Source: Mycolicibacterium stellerae (GTDB lineage Bacteria > Actinomycetota > Actinomycetes > Mycobacteriales > Mycobacteriaceae). From it: a stretch of DNA of 64,000 nucleotides. The position numbers were made by a program, and so were the translations under genes. The notes below the pieces were generated by a model. The model worked only from the letters and a program-made list of their open reading frames with translations, was not told the origin of the DNA and did no database searches. The stretch spans positions 1 through 64,000 of the forward strand of contig NZ_RARC01000023.1 of the NCBI RefSeq assembly GCF_003719305.1, in the 5' to 3' direction. Position 1 is the stretch's first letter. Every line of letters begins with the position of its first letter. Shown piece by piece: positions 7,497 through 16,611 of this stretch.

Positions 7497-8240
7497 CTAT
7501 TGCGTCGCGCCCTCCGCGATCGAAAGCCCCTCCCTCGCGCCGGCCCGAAGTGCTTGGCAACTCAGCACCAACCACGCGGCCAATCCGTCGGGAGTGCCCG
7601 ACGCGAATCCGCGCGCGGCGGCCAGGTAATCACCGGAGCGGCGCATCCAGAACACCTCTGGGACGCCGAGACCGTGCGGATCCAACCCACTGGCGATCGT
7701 CACCAACCGAGACACCCCGCGGGCGACCAGCCCGTCGGCGGTGCCGAACGGTGCCAGCGTCAGCAGCTCACCGTGCGCGACCGCGGCCAGCACCGTCGCG
7801 GGCACGTCAGATTTGCCGGTGACCATCTCGACCAATAACTCCAGCCGAGGCCCGACGTCCGGGTCGGCGCGCGGGCGCCCGAGCCGCTCGTCGTCGACAA
7901 GGTCGCTGGCGGCAAGGGCATGCAGCCGCGCCAATGCCTGCATCGGCGCCTTCTGCCAGACCCCGACGAGAGCCGTCGTGCCGCCCTCCAACGCCTCGGA
8001 GACTCGAAGAGCGCCCGCGAGTAGCGGATCGGGCTCTCCGATTTCTGACAGTTGCAACGACCCGCCCTCGAGCACAGCCGATGCCCGTGCGGCACGCAAC
8101 GCGGCCTCCGCGGCGGTCGCGGGCCAGCCCCGCAGATTGGTGCGGTGACGGTGCACCTTGCCCAGCGCCTCGCGCGCCTCGTCGCTTGCGGCCGCCACGC
8201 CGGGCAGTTCGGCCAGCGGTGTCAGCGGATGCGACGTCAT
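7497..8240 (-). CDS. conserved mycobacterial hypothetical (Rv3662c-like)
   Basis: Protein of 247 residues without signal peptide or membrane segment. It is alanine/leucine-rich and probably all-helical. The start ATG at 8240 gives M-T-S-H-P-L-T-P-L, matching my memory of the family N-terminus; the frame remains open upstream but reads unlike protein. The product is similar in position and sequence to Rv3662c. I do not recognise a catalytic motif. It is divergent from acs with 93 bp between starts. Confidence 0.75.
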   Translation of the reverse strand: MTSHPLTPLAELPGVAAASDEAREALGKVHRHRTNLRGWPATAAEAALRAARASAVLEGGSLQLSEIGEPDPLLAGALRVSEALEGGTTALVGVWQKAPMQALARLHALAASDLVDDERLGRPRADPDVGPRLELLVEMVTGKSDVPATVLAAVAHGELLTLAPFGTADGLVARGVSRLVTIASGLDPHGLGVPEVFWMRRSGDYLAAARGFASGTPDGLAAWLVLSCQALRAGAREGLSIAEGATQ

Positions 8241-8333
8241 TTCGGCAAGGCTAGCGGCGCCGAAATGGGTACCCGGTTGGGATGGTGAACAACGCAACGT
8301 CGACGCAACCATCGGGTGACTAGGCTCACAGAC

Positions 8334-10283
8334 ATGTCGCAGAACCATGCCGAAGGCCCCCCCACGTACCCGCCAGCCGACGACTTCGCCGCGCAGGCAA
8401 ACGCGACCGCCGAGCTGTCAAGCGAGGCCGAGACGGACCGCTTGGCGTTCTGGGCGAAGCAGGCCAACAGGTTGTCCTGGGACACCCCGTTCGACGACGT
8501 CCTTGACTGGTCGGACGCACCCGTGGCCAAGTGGTTTGTCGGCGGCAAACTCAACGTCGCCTACAACTGCGTCGACCGCCATGTCGAGGCGGGCAACGGG
8601 GATCGGGTGGCGATCCGCTGGGAAGGCGAGCCCAAGGACGACAGCAGGGAGATCACCTATTCCGAGCTGCTCGCCGAGGTGAGCAAGGCGGCCAACGCGT
8701 TGACCGACCTCGGCCTCGTCGCCGGTGATCGAGTGGCGATCTACATGCCGATGCTGCCCGAGGCGATCGTGGCGATGCTGGCCTGCGCACGGCTCGGCGT
8801 GCTGCACTCGGTGGTCTTCGCCGGGTTCTCGTCGGCGGCGCTTGCGGCCCGCATCGAGGACGCCGAGGCCAAGCTGGTGATCACATCCGACGGCCAATAC
8901 CGGCGCGGCAAGGCGGCGTCGCTCAAGGAGCCGGTCGATGAGGCCGTCGACGGGCAAGACACAGTCGAGCATGTACTCGTGGTGCGCCGCACCGGGATTG
9001 ATACGCCGTGGACCGAGGGCCGCGACCTGTGGTGGCACGACGTCGTCGACAAGGCGTCGCCGGAGCACACTCCGGAGGCGTTCGACTCCGAACATCCGCT
9101 GTTTTTGCTCTACACATCGGGCACCACCGGCAAGCCCAAGGGCATCATGCACACATCGGGCGGCTATCTGACCCAGGCGTCCTATACGCACTACTACGTG
9201 TTCGACGTCAAGCCCGAGACCGACATCTATTGGTGCACAGCGGATATCGGCTGGGTCACCGGCCACACGTACATCGTCTACGGGCCACTGTCCAACGGCG
9301 TCACCCAGGTGGTCTATGAGGGCACGCCGAACTCGCCCGACGAGCACCGCCACTTCGAAGTCATCGAAAAATACGGCGTCACAATCTATTACACGGCGCC
9401 CACACTGATTCGGATGTTCATGAAGTGGGGACGCGATATTCCCGACGCCCACGATCTTTCCAGCCTGCGGCTACTGGGTTCGGTCGGCGAGCCGATCAAC
9501 CCCGAAGCGTGGAGATGGTATCGGGATGCCTTCGGCGGCAACCGAACTCCGATCGTTGACACATGGTGGCAGACCGAGACCGGCGCGATCATGATCTCTC
9601 CCCTGCCCGGCGTGACGGCGACCAAGCCCGGTTCGGCGATGACACCGCTGCCCGGAATCTCGGCGAAGATCGTCGACGAGGACGGCAAGGAACTGGTGCC
9701 CGGTGCCGACGAGGCCGAACATGTCACCGGCTATCTGGTGCTTGACCAGCCGTGGCCGTCGATGCTGCGCGGCATCTGGGGCGATCCCGAGCGCTACAAG
9801 GAGACGTACTGGTCGCGCTACGGCAAGCAGGGCTGGTACTTCGCGGGCGACGGCGCCCGCGTCGACTCCGATGGCAGCATCTGGCTGCTCGGGCGCATCG
9901 ACGACGTGATGAACGTGTCGGGACACCGGATTTCGACGACGGAGGTGGAGTCGGCGCTAGTCGGTCATTCCGGTGTCGCAGAAGCAGCCGTCGTCGGCGC
10001 TGCGGACGAAGCCACCGGACAGGGCATCTGCGCCTTCGTCATCCTGGAATCGCACGCCAAGGACAACGACAACATGGTCGAAGAGCTGCGCGAGCAGGTC
10101 GCCAAGGAAATCGGGAAGATCGCGCGGCCCCGCGAGATTCACGTGGTGCCCGAGCTGCCGAAGACGCGCAGCGGCAAGATCATGCGACGGCTGCTGCGCG
10201 ACGTCGCCGAGGGACGCGAACTCGGTGACACCTCTACGTTGGTCGACCCGACCGTTTTCGAGGCGATCCGCGCGGGCAAGTAG
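8334..10283 (+). CDS. acs: acetyl-CoA synthetase (AMP-forming)
   Basis: Converts acetate, ATP and CoA to acetyl-CoA via acetyl-AMP in the cytoplasm. 649 residues, normal for the family. Visible motifs are the AMP-binding P-loop Y-T-S-G-T-T-G-K-P-K-G, W-W-Q-T-E-T-G, the hinge region G-R-I-D-D-V-M-N-V-S-G-H-R and the C-terminal K-T-R-S-G-K-I-M-R-R, whose lysine is the adenylation catalyst and the site of regulatory acetylation. ATG at 8334 is preferred over an in-frame start 18 bp upstream. In M. tuberculosis, as I recall, the dpp peptide-transporter genes lie between this gene and the Rv3662c homologue; they are absent here. Confidence 0.95.
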   Translation: MSQNHAEGPPTYPPADDFAAQANATAELSSEAETDRLAFWAKQANRLSWDTPFDDVLDWSDAPVAKWFVGGKLNVAYNCVDRHVEAGNGDRVAIRWEGEPKDDSREITYSELLAEVSKAANALTDLGLVAGDRVAIYMPMLPEAIVAMLACARLGVLHSVVFAGFSSAALAARIEDAEAKLVITSDGQYRRGKAASLKEPVDEAVDGQDTVEHVLVVRRTGIDTPWTEGRDLWWHDVVDKASPEHTPEAFDSEHPLFLLYTSGTTGKPKGIMHTSGGYLTQASYTHYYVFDVKPETDIYWCTADIGWVTGHTYIVYGPLSNGVTQVVYEGTPNSPDEHRHFEVIEKYGVTIYYTAPTLIRMFMKWGRDIPDAHDLSSLRLLGSVGEPINPEAWRWYRDAFGGNRTPIVDTWWQTETGAIMISPLPGVTATKPGSAMTPLPGISAKIVDEDGKELVPGADEAEHVTGYLVLDQPWPSMLRGIWGDPERYKETYWSRYGKQGWYFAGDGARVDSDGSIWLLGRIDDVMNVSGHRISTTEVESALVGHSGVAEAAVVGAADEATGQGICAFVILESHAKDNDNMVEELREQVAKEIGKIARPREIHVVPELPKTRSGKIMRRLLRDVAEGRELGDTSTLVDPTVFEAIRAGK

Positions 10284-10285
10284 CG

Positions 10286-11005
10286 CTACGCGGCAGGCGG
10301 CGCGCTTCCGACGGGCACAAACCCCGATCCGGGCCGGTTCTTGGCGGCGATGTCGGCCAGCTGGGTGTTGATCGACATCGCGACCGCCGGGGTGTGCAGC
10401 GGGATGAACTTGACCACGCAGGTCGGCAAGTCTTCTGCGAACGCGCCGTGAATCATGCCCACCAGCCGGTTGTTGACGGTGACGGGCGCCCCCGAGTCGC
10501 CGGGCTGGCCACACACCTGGCTGACGATCGTGCCGGGCTCGTCACCGGGTCCCCAGACGACGCCGCAGGAGTAGCCGGTCGTCCTGCCCAGCTTGCAGGC
10601 GACATCGCCGGTGGCGGGGTCGGGCCCAAGGCCGTCGATCTGAAAGTCGTTGACGTTGTTGAGCGGGGCGACCTTCTGCGGGTCGAACTGGATCACCGCG
10701 TAGTCGAGGGCGTCGTTACCCGCCACCATGGTGCCAAGCACGCCACTGGCTTCGGCCCCTTCGGCGCCCACCTGCGCGCCAGGGCCGCCGCAGTGCGCGG
10801 AGGTGAAGCCGATCAGGTTGCCGCGGTTGTCGTTGCCGATAGCGGTCAACGTGCACAACGTGTCCCCGTTGACGACGAGCCCCGAGCCCCCGCCGATCGG
10901 AACGGGCTCGTCGGCGTGCGCAAGGGGGGAGGTCGGTGCCAGCATGGTGGCCAGCGCCGCCACGACCACCGAAAAGCGTGCGAGCCAGCGGTGCCCGGTC
11001 TTCAA
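10286..11005 (-). CDS. secreted S1-family serine protease (Rv3668c-like)
   Basis: Chymotrypsin-fold protease of 239 residues, exported by a signal peptide (hydrophobic about 10-29, cleavage after A-H-A). Catalytic triad candidates are His in T-S-A-H-C-G-G, Asp in A-L-D-Y-A-V-I and Ser in Q-P-G-D-S-G-A-P-V. Paired cysteines suggest disulfides. The C-terminus is proline/alanine-rich. It is convergent with acs (2 bp apart) and has its own promoter region upstream (11006-11140). Similar in position to the M. tuberculosis possible protease Rv3668c. Confidence 0.87.
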   Translation of the reverse strand: MKTGHRWLARFSVVVAALATMLAPTSPLAHADEPVPIGGGSGLVVNGDTLCTLTAIGNDNRGNLIGFTSAHCGGPGAQVGAEGAEASGVLGTMVAGNDALDYAVIQFDPQKVAPLNNVNDFQIDGLGPDPATGDVACKLGRTTGYSCGVVWGPGDEPGTIVSQVCGQPGDSGAPVTVNNRLVGMIHGAFAEDLPTCVVKFIPLHTPAVAMSINTQLADIAAKNRPGSGFVPVGSAPPAA

Positions 11006-11140
11006 GAACCCATCCCCATTCGACGTCCCCGACCCGCTTGCCCGACTGTGACGGTCAGTCTATCGCTCGGCCGGGATCGTCTACCTCGACGCCACATGGC
11101 AACATGACCTTCAGCGACATCGACATCGGGAGGACCGTTC

Positions 11141-11662
11141 GTGACCAGTGCCGACCGCAAGAATGGCGTACCGACCACCGTTACCTCGATTCCGCTGGTG
11201 GATCCCCACGCCGCCAAGCCCGACCCGTCGATCGGCGAGCTGGTCAAGGATGCGACAGCGCAGGTATCGACGCTGGTACGGGCAGAGGTCGAACTGGCCC
11301 GCGCCGAGATCACCCGTGACGTCAAGAAGGGCCTCACCGGCAGCGTCTTCTTCATCCTGGCGCTCGTGGTGCTGTTCTACTCGACGTTCTTTTTCTTCTT
11401 CTTCGTCGCCGAGCTTCTCGACACGTGGCTGTGGCGCTGGGTGGCATTCCTGATCGTGTTTGGCGTGATGGTCCTCGTCACGGCCGCGCTCGCGTTGTTC
11501 GGCTATCTGAAGGTGCGTCGCATTCGGGGTCCGCAGAAGACCATCGAGACGGTCAAGGAGATCCCCGACGCGCTGACCCCGGGACACGAGAAGACCAAGG
11601 CGTTGCGCGCTTCCGATGGAAAGGCCGCGGCCAACCCGACCTCGGATCCGTCTGGCTGGTAA
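11141..11662 (+). CDS. phage-holin family membrane protein, DUF1469-type (Rv3669-like)
   Basis: Protein of 173 residues with an N-terminal helical segment (about 25-60, L-V-R-A-E-V-E-L-A-R-A-E) followed by two membrane helices (about 65-88 and 95-118) and a charged tail. This is the layout of the actinobacterial Phage_holin_3_6/DUF1469 family, whose role is unknown. The GTG at 11141 follows GGGAGGA at 11128-11134. The stop TAA overlaps the start of the next gene by one base, so the two are probably co-translated. Confidence 0.8.
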   Translation: MTSADRKNGVPTTVTSIPLVDPHAAKPDPSIGELVKDATAQVSTLVRAEVELARAEITRDVKKGLTGSVFFILALVVLFYSTFFFFFFVAELLDTWLWRWVAFLIVFGVMVLVTAALALFGYLKVRRIRGPQKTIETVKEIPDALTPGHEKTKALRASDGKAAANPTSDPSGW

Positions 11663-12639
11663 TGGCCCCACCCGATCCGTCGGTCGTCCGCATCGACGGC
11701 CCGTGGCGTCATCTGGAGGTGCACGCCAACGGCGTTCGGTTCCATGTCGCGGAGGCCGACGCCAAAGCCGACGGAGCCGCACCGGCGGCGACATCAAACA
11801 ACGAAACCGCCGAGCCGATAACCGAGCGGCCGCTGGTGATCCTGCTGCACGGTTTCGGCTCGTTCTGGTGGTCGTGGCGCCATCAGCTGCGCGGTCTGCG
11901 CAACGCCCGCGTTGTCGCAGTTGACCTGCGCGGATACGGTGGCAGCGATAAGCCGCCACGCGGCTACGACGGCTGGACACTGGCCGGGGACACCGCTGGC
12001 CTGATCCGTGCGCTTGGCCATCCGTCGGCCACGCTGGTCGGTCACGCCGACGGTGGATTGGTCTGCTGGGCGACGTCGGTGCTGCATCCACGAATGGTCA
12101 GCGCGATCGCGGTGATCAGCTCACCTCATCCCGCCGCGCTGCGCTCATCGGCCCTCACCAGGCGCGACCAAGGGCGGGCCCTGCTGCCGTCGATGCTGCG
12201 CTATCAGGTGCCGATGTGGCCTGAACGGGCGCTGACTCGGCACGACGCCGCAGAGCTGGAGCGGCTGATGCGTAGTCGTGCCAGCGCGAAATGGGTTGCG
12301 TCAGAGGACTTCTCCGAGACCATCGCGCACATGCGCCAAGCCATCCAGATTCCGTCGGCCGCTCATTCCGCTCTGGAGTACCAGCGCTGGGCGGTGCGCA
12401 GCCAGCTGAAGAGCGAGGGCCGGCGCTTCATGCGCTTGATGAAACGGCCTCTCACCGTACCGATGTTGCACATCCGCGGCGAAGCCGATCCGTACGTCCT
12501 GCCCGACTCCGTGAACCGAACCCGGCGTTACGCGCCCCACGGCCGTTACGTATCCATCGCCGAGGCAGGGCATTACGCCCATGAAGAGGCGCCAGACGCG
12601 GTCAACGAGCAGCTATCGCGCTTCCTGGCCCACCGTTGA
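11662..12639 (+). CDS. ephE: alpha/beta hydrolase, EphE-like (Rv3670)
   Basis: Cytosolic alpha/beta-hydrolase-fold protein of 325 residues, similar to the putative epoxide hydrolase EphE. Visible are the oxyanion-hole segment L-L-H-G-F-G-S-F-W-W-S-W-R, the G-Y-G-G-S-D-K-P strand and the nucleophile elbow V-G-H-A-D-G-G. Here Asp occupies the nucleophile position, as in epoxide hydrolases and dehalogenases. The late His lies in A-E-A-G-H-Y-A-H-E-E. The ATG at 11662 overlaps the preceding TAA by one base. Substrate unknown. In M. tuberculosis ephE neighbours marP, as here. Confidence 0.85.
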   Translation: MAPPDPSVVRIDGPWRHLEVHANGVRFHVAEADAKADGAAPAATSNNETAEPITERPLVILLHGFGSFWWSWRHQLRGLRNARVVAVDLRGYGGSDKPPRGYDGWTLAGDTAGLIRALGHPSATLVGHADGGLVCWATSVLHPRMVSAIAVISSPHPAALRSSALTRRDQGRALLPSMLRYQVPMWPERALTRHDAAELERLMRSRASAKWVASEDFSETIAHMRQAIQIPSAAHSALEYQRWAVRSQLKSEGRRFMRLMKRPLTVPMLHIRGEADPYVLPDSVNRTRRYAPHGRYVSIAEAGHYAHEEAPDAVNEQLSRFLAHR

Positions 12640-12648
12640 GGGCATTCG

Positions 12649-13839
12649 TCAGGCGTTGACGCACACCCCGGTGGCGACCGGCACCGTATTGCCGATTCTG
12701 CCGAGCTGGTGGCCGACCTCCCTGGTGGTCAACACGAAGCCGGTCTCCGCATCGTCCACTGCGGCGCCGAACACCACACCGAGTACCTGGCCCTGCCGGT
12801 CGATCATGGGCCCACCCGAATTACCTTGGCGCACAGTACCTCTGATCGTATAGACCTCACGGTCGACGGTCTTCGACTTGTAGATGTCTGGTCCCTTGAG
12901 CTCGATGGTCTCGCGCACACGTGCCGGGGTGGCCTGAAACTCGCCGCCGCCGGGATAGCCGAGCACCAATGCATCTGTCCCGCTCTTCGCGGGTTCCTGG
13001 GCGAACGGGAGTGGCGCCGATGGCAGGCCCGGCACATCGAGGATCGAGATGTCGGCATCCGGATCGTAGGAGACCACCGTGGCGTCATACGTCTGACCGT
13101 CGGCTTCGACGGTGACGGTCTCCGCCCCCGCGACCACGTGCGCGTTGGACATCACCCGATTAGGCGCGACAACGAAACCTGTTCCCTCCAAGACCTTTTG
13201 GCAGCCCGGCGCGACACCGCGGATCTTCGTGATGCTCGGCCGGACGGTGGCGACCACCGGATCGTTGATCAGCGCGGCGTCCGGCGCGTCGACGTTGGCG
13301 ATCGGGGTGCGGCCGAAGTTGCCAAGCACGTCGGGCAGACCGGAGGTGTCCAAAAGGGCCTTGAGCCGGTTCGGCACCGCCTTCAGCCATGGCGGCGCGA
13401 CCTGGTCGACCTGGCTGAGCACCTTCGAACCACGCACGGCTGCAGCCAGATTCGGTTGGTTGGTCGATGTCAGCGGGGTCGCCAGCAGATAAGCCACCAC
13501 TGCAACGGCGGCCACCATCACGACAACACCGATCACTGAGTCGAACAGCCGCAGCGTGCCGTTGCGGATCGCACCTCGCACCGCACGGCCAAGCACCACG
13601 CCGGCGATCTCGCCGACGACGACAAGCCCGAGGATCAGGAACAGGGTGATGAACAGCTGCGTGCGCGTGCCGGTGACGTGGGTGACGATGTGCGGTGCAA
13701 GCAGCACGCCTGCCACGGCACCCAGCACGACGCCGATGAAGGACAGCAGCGAGCCAAGCGCACCGGATCGCCATCCCGAGATCGCCGCAACGAACGCGAC
13801 CGCCAGCACGGCCATGTCCAGCCACTGAGACGACGTCAT
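12649..13839 (-). CDS. marP: membrane-anchored serine protease MarP (Rv3671c)
   Basis: Periplasmic trypsin-like protease tethered by four N-terminal membrane helices (about residues 8-120). In M. tuberculosis it is needed for pH homeostasis in acid and cleaves the peptidoglycan hydrolase RipA. The protease domain shows His234 (M-S-N-A-H-V-V-A-G), Asp263 (D-P-D-A-D-I-S-I-L) and Ser341 (R-Q-G-N-S-G-G-P-M). Length 396 is almost identical to the known enzyme. The ATG at 13839 overlaps the stop of the upstream Nudix gene (ATGA). It heads the end of a leftward operon nth / tlpA-like / nudix / marP. Confidence 0.93.
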   Translation of the reverse strand: MTSSQWLDMAVLAVAFVAAISGWRSGALGSLLSFIGVVLGAVAGVLLAPHIVTHVTGTRTQLFITLFLILGLVVVGEIAGVVLGRAVRGAIRNGTLRLFDSVIGVVVMVAAVAVVAYLLATPLTSTNQPNLAAAVRGSKVLSQVDQVAPPWLKAVPNRLKALLDTSGLPDVLGNFGRTPIANVDAPDAALINDPVVATVRPSITKIRGVAPGCQKVLEGTGFVVAPNRVMSNAHVVAGAETVTVEADGQTYDATVVSYDPDADISILDVPGLPSAPLPFAQEPAKSGTDALVLGYPGGGEFQATPARVRETIELKGPDIYKSKTVDREVYTIRGTVRQGNSGGPMIDRQGQVLGVVFGAAVDDAETGFVLTTREVGHQLGRIGNTVPVATGVCVNA

Positions 13840-14618
13840 AGTTGTGCCTCCCCGCCGGTGTCATCATGACCGACAAGGGCCATCACTTCGTCCAACTCGC
13901 GCACGTCGTCGGTGTTCCAGGGTTTCGCCCACCCGGCCACGTCGAGCATCGCCGAGATCACCTGCCCCGTGAAGCCCCAGACCAACATCTCGTTCAGCAG
14001 AAACGCCGGCCCTGCGAGGCGTCGGGTGTTCTCTTTGCGGTACACCATCAGCCGATTCTGCGGATTGATGAAGGCACGCACCGGTACCCGCGCCACGACC
14101 GCGGTCTCGGATTCGTCGACGACGGCTACCGGGCCGGGGTCCGGCGAGTAGGCCAGTACCGGCACGACATGGAAGCCCGACGGCGGGATGAACATCTTCT
14201 CCAGAGTGGCCAGGGGCGTGAGCCTGCTGGTGTCGATGCCGGTTTCTTCACCTGCCTCACGCAGCGCCGTGTGTATCGGCCCCTCGTCGCCGGGGTCGGC
14301 GGCTCCGCCCGGGAACGCGGCCTGACCGGCGTGATGGCGAAGCGTCGACGCCCGAACGGTCACCAACAGGTCGGCGTCGTCGGGCAACCCGCCGCTCTCA
14401 GAGTCCTGCGGGCCCGAAAAGAGCACCAGCACCGCCGCGTCCCGACCGGCTCCTGTCAGCGCCGCCTTCGCGTTGGCGGCGGTCACCATCGCCAGCAGCT
14501 GGGCAGGCACCCGTCGCCGGTAGGCCTGCTTCACCGCGCGGGCATTGTGGACCAGAGGCTTCAGCCAGGGCGGAGCGGCGTCGGGAGTCACCGGACTCCG
14601 TTCGCTCTCCGGACTCAC
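13836..14618 (-). CDS. Nudix hydrolase, CoA pyrophosphatase type (Rv3672c-like)
   Basis: Cytosolic Nudix enzyme of 260 residues. It carries the NuCoA-type signature L-L-V-T-V-R-A-S-T-L-R, then H-A-G-Q-A-A-F-P-G-G, and the Nudix helix L-R-E-A-G-E-E-T-G-I, which together indicate hydrolysis of CoA and its derivatives to 3',5'-ADP and phosphopantetheine. The start overlaps the stop of the TlpA-like gene upstream and the stop overlaps marP, so it is the middle of a coupled operon. Confidence 0.87.
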   Translation of the reverse strand: MSPESERSPVTPDAAPPWLKPLVHNARAVKQAYRRRVPAQLLAMVTAANAKAALTGAGRDAAVLVLFSGPQDSESGGLPDDADLLVTVRASTLRHHAGQAAFPGGAADPGDEGPIHTALREAGEETGIDTSRLTPLATLEKMFIPPSGFHVVPVLAYSPDPGPVAVVDESETAVVARVPVRAFINPQNRLMVYRKENTRRLAGPAFLLNEMLVWGFTGQVISAMLDVAGWAKPWNTDDVRELDEVMALVGHDDTGGEAQL

Positions 14619-15259
14619 CCCGGCACTCCTATCTCTGGATCGACGGCAGCGGCGATGTCGTCGGCGGTGGCGAACGAACGCGGCAGGATTTCGGCAACGC
14701 TACCGTCCGGCCGCAGCACCACCGTCGCGGGCATCACATTGGGCACCTGCAGTGCAGCGGCGATCAACCGCCTGCCGTCCTGCAGTGTCGGCAGCCGCAC
14801 ATCCAGCTCGGCCAGCCGCATCAGCGCCGCCGTCTCGTTCTCGTCCTGGTGCACGGTAACCACGGTGACAGCTGCGCCGACGCGACGTTGATACTCGGCC
14901 ATCGCGGGCAGTTCCTCGGCGCACGGCGCACACCAGTACGCCCACAGGTTGAGCACCACGGTCCGGCCGGCCAACGCCTTGGCCACGTCGACCTGTGCGC
15001 CGTTACCCGCGCATTCGACCGTGATACCGGCCAGCTTGGCTGGACCGGCGCCGGGTCCGTCGGCTGGACATGGCGCGAGATCGGCCCTCTGCCGCGGTTC
15101 GGCCAGCGCCTCGGGAGTGTCTGCGTCGCGGTGCTCCCTGGCCTGCACTTGACCCGGCCCGCCCGTCGACCCGGTGCGGTCCAGCTGAATCCACAGCCCG
15201 ACCCCGAGCGCGACCACGACGGCGAGCGCCACCACGGTCCACCGGGTCGACGTGCTCAT
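14615..15259 (-). CDS. TlpA-like membrane-anchored thioredoxin-fold protein (Rv3673c-like)
   Basis: Protein of 214 residues with an N-terminal membrane anchor (about 6-25) and a periplasmic thioredoxin-like domain. The redox motif is W-C-A-P-C (Cys110 and Cys113) followed by E-E-L-P, typical of TlpA/ResA proteins that reduce or isomerise disulfides in exported proteins. Two further cysteines (about 64 and 83) lie before the domain. It is likely an envelope thiol-disulfide reductase; its partner is not evident here. GTG or ATG starts nearby give the same domain. Confidence 0.85.
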   Translation of the reverse strand: MSTSTRWTVVALAVVVALGVGLWIQLDRTGSTGGPGQVQAREHRDADTPEALAEPRQRADLAPCPADGPGAGPAKLAGITVECAGNGAQVDVAKALAGRTVVLNLWAYWCAPCAEELPAMAEYQRRVGAAVTVVTVHQDENETAALMRLAELDVRLPTLQDGRRLIAAALQVPNVMPATVVLRPDGSVAEILPRSFATADDIAAAVDPEIGVPG

Positions 15260-15277
15260 GGCGCAGGAGGGCCGCGG

Positions 15278-16126
15278 CTACAGCCCGGCCATCGCCAGCA
15301 GGTGTTCGGTCTCCGGACCCTTGACCAAAGGCGCGGCGACGAGCGGGTCCGTCGGCCCGATCCCGAACGACGGACAGTCCTTGGCCAGCACGCACACACC
15401 GCAGGCCGGCTTGCGGGCGTGACACACGCGGCGACCGTGGAAGATCACCCGGTGGCTCAGATCGGTCCACTCGCGGCGTTCGATCAGCTCACCGACGGCG
15501 TGTTCGACCTTGACCGGATCCTCGAGCTCCGTCCACCCCCACCGCCGGACCAGCCTGCCGAAATGGGTGTCGACGGTGATGCCGGGAACGCCGAACGCGT
15601 TGCCGAGGATCACGTTGGCGGTTTTGCGGCCGACACCGGGCAGCGTGACGAGCTCCTCCATGGTGGAGGGCACCTCACCGTCGAACCGCTCGACGAGTTC
15701 GGAACCCAGCCGGATGAGCGAGTTGGCCTTGTTGCGATAGAAGCCCGTCGGCCGAACCATCTCTTCGAGCTCGGTGCGGTCGGCCTGCGCGTAGTCCTTC
15801 GCAGTCCGGTACTTCGCGAACAACGCGGGGGTGGTCAGGTTGACGCCCTTGTCGGTGCTCTGCGCCGAAAGGATGGTCGCCACCGTGAGCTCGAGGGGAT
15901 TGGTGAAGTCGAGCTCGCAGTACACATGCGGAAATGCCTGCGCCAGTGTGCGATTCATCCGTCTAGCCCTGCGCACCAGCCCGATGTGGGTCTCGGAGTC
16001 CCACTTGCGCGACGAGGCCCGCCTTGTCGGCTTGGGCTTCGCCGTCTTCCCCGTCGAGGACTCACCAACAGTCACGGATGCAAGCGTACTGAGCCGGCCG
16101 ACAACGGATACTGCGACCGGTGACAA
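15278..16126 (-). CDS. nth: endonuclease III (DNA glycosylase/AP lyase)
   Basis: Base-excision repair enzyme removing oxidised pyrimidines. The helix-hairpin-helix [10 protein letters not shown] carries the catalytic lysine, and V-D-T-H-F-G-R supplies the catalytic aspartate. The [4Fe-4S] loop [17 protein letters not shown] has the C-x6-C-x2-C-x5-C spacing. The frame from 16126 gives 282 residues with a 50-residue basic head, longer than the usual 245 or so; later GTG or ATG starts (for example M-N-R-T-L, near residue 57) would give a normal length, so the true start is unsettled. Confidence 0.9.
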   Translation of the reverse strand: MSPVAVSVVGRLSTLASVTVGESSTGKTAKPKPTRRASSRKWDSETHIGLVRRARRMNRTLAQAFPHVYCELDFTNPLELTVATILSAQSTDKGVNLTTPALFAKYRTAKDYAQADRTELEEMVRPTGFYRNKANSLIRLGSELVERFDGEVPSTMEELVTLPGVGRKTANVILGNAFGVPGITVDTHFGRLVRRWGWTELEDPVKVEHAVGELIERREWTDLSHRVIFHGRRVCHARKPACGVCVLAKDCPSFGIGPTDPLVAAPLVKGPETEHLLAMAGL

Positions 16127-16169
16127 TTCGTGATCCCACCGAGACCTTCGCCGTGTTAACTACCTGCTT

Positions 16170-16511
16170 GTGTCGTGGTTGCTCGTTGCCTTCATCCCAG
16201 GGTTGCTGATGCTGGCCACGTTCGGGCTCCAGCGCATCGAATCCGGCCTCGATCGCGACACCGTTTCGGCTGCCGACGTGGCCGAGTTTCTCGAACAGGC
16301 GCGCGCCGATGACGTCCGTACGCTGGCGCGGGACGGCATGCCGGAGGCAATCGACGGCATGCATCGCCGACAACAGGAACGTGTTCGCGATCCGGAGGTC
16401 GTCAAGAGCTACATCATCGACGACGACTGGTCGAATTTGCCGACGCCGCTGTATGCAGACAACGTCGCGAATACTGAATTTCAGCCGTCTCCGCACGCCA
16501 ATCGTGTGTAG
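16170..16511 (+). CDS. small membrane protein (Rv3675-like)
   Basis: Protein of 113 residues starting at GTG 16170 (M-S-W-L-L-V-A-F). One membrane helix (about 3-20) is followed by a charged cytoplasmic or periplasmic domain with E-F-L-E-Q-A-R-A-D-D-V and a conserved-looking I-D-D-D-W-S-N-L-P-T. It lies divergent from nth and 100 bp before crp, as Rv3675 does in M. tuberculosis. Function unknown. Confidence 0.72.
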   Translation: MSWLLVAFIPGLLMLATFGLQRIESGLDRDTVSAADVAEFLEQARADDVRTLARDGMPEAIDGMHRRQQERVRDPEVVKSYIIDDDWSNLPTPLYADNVANTEFQPSPHANRV

Positions 16512-16611
16512 CGTGACTACGCACGAAATGGCCAGCCTCTAGACTGATGTCGCAAAGCGTTAGAGGTTGGCGTGCGCATGTCATATCACTCAACAGCTTA
16601 AGAGGGGCAAC

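Noticed and set aside
16504-16523. TGTG...GCAC-type palindrome ahead of crp as a Crp autoregulatory site
   Set aside because: The half-site spacing does not fit TGTGA-N6-TCACA, and the left half is the stop codon region of the upstream gene.
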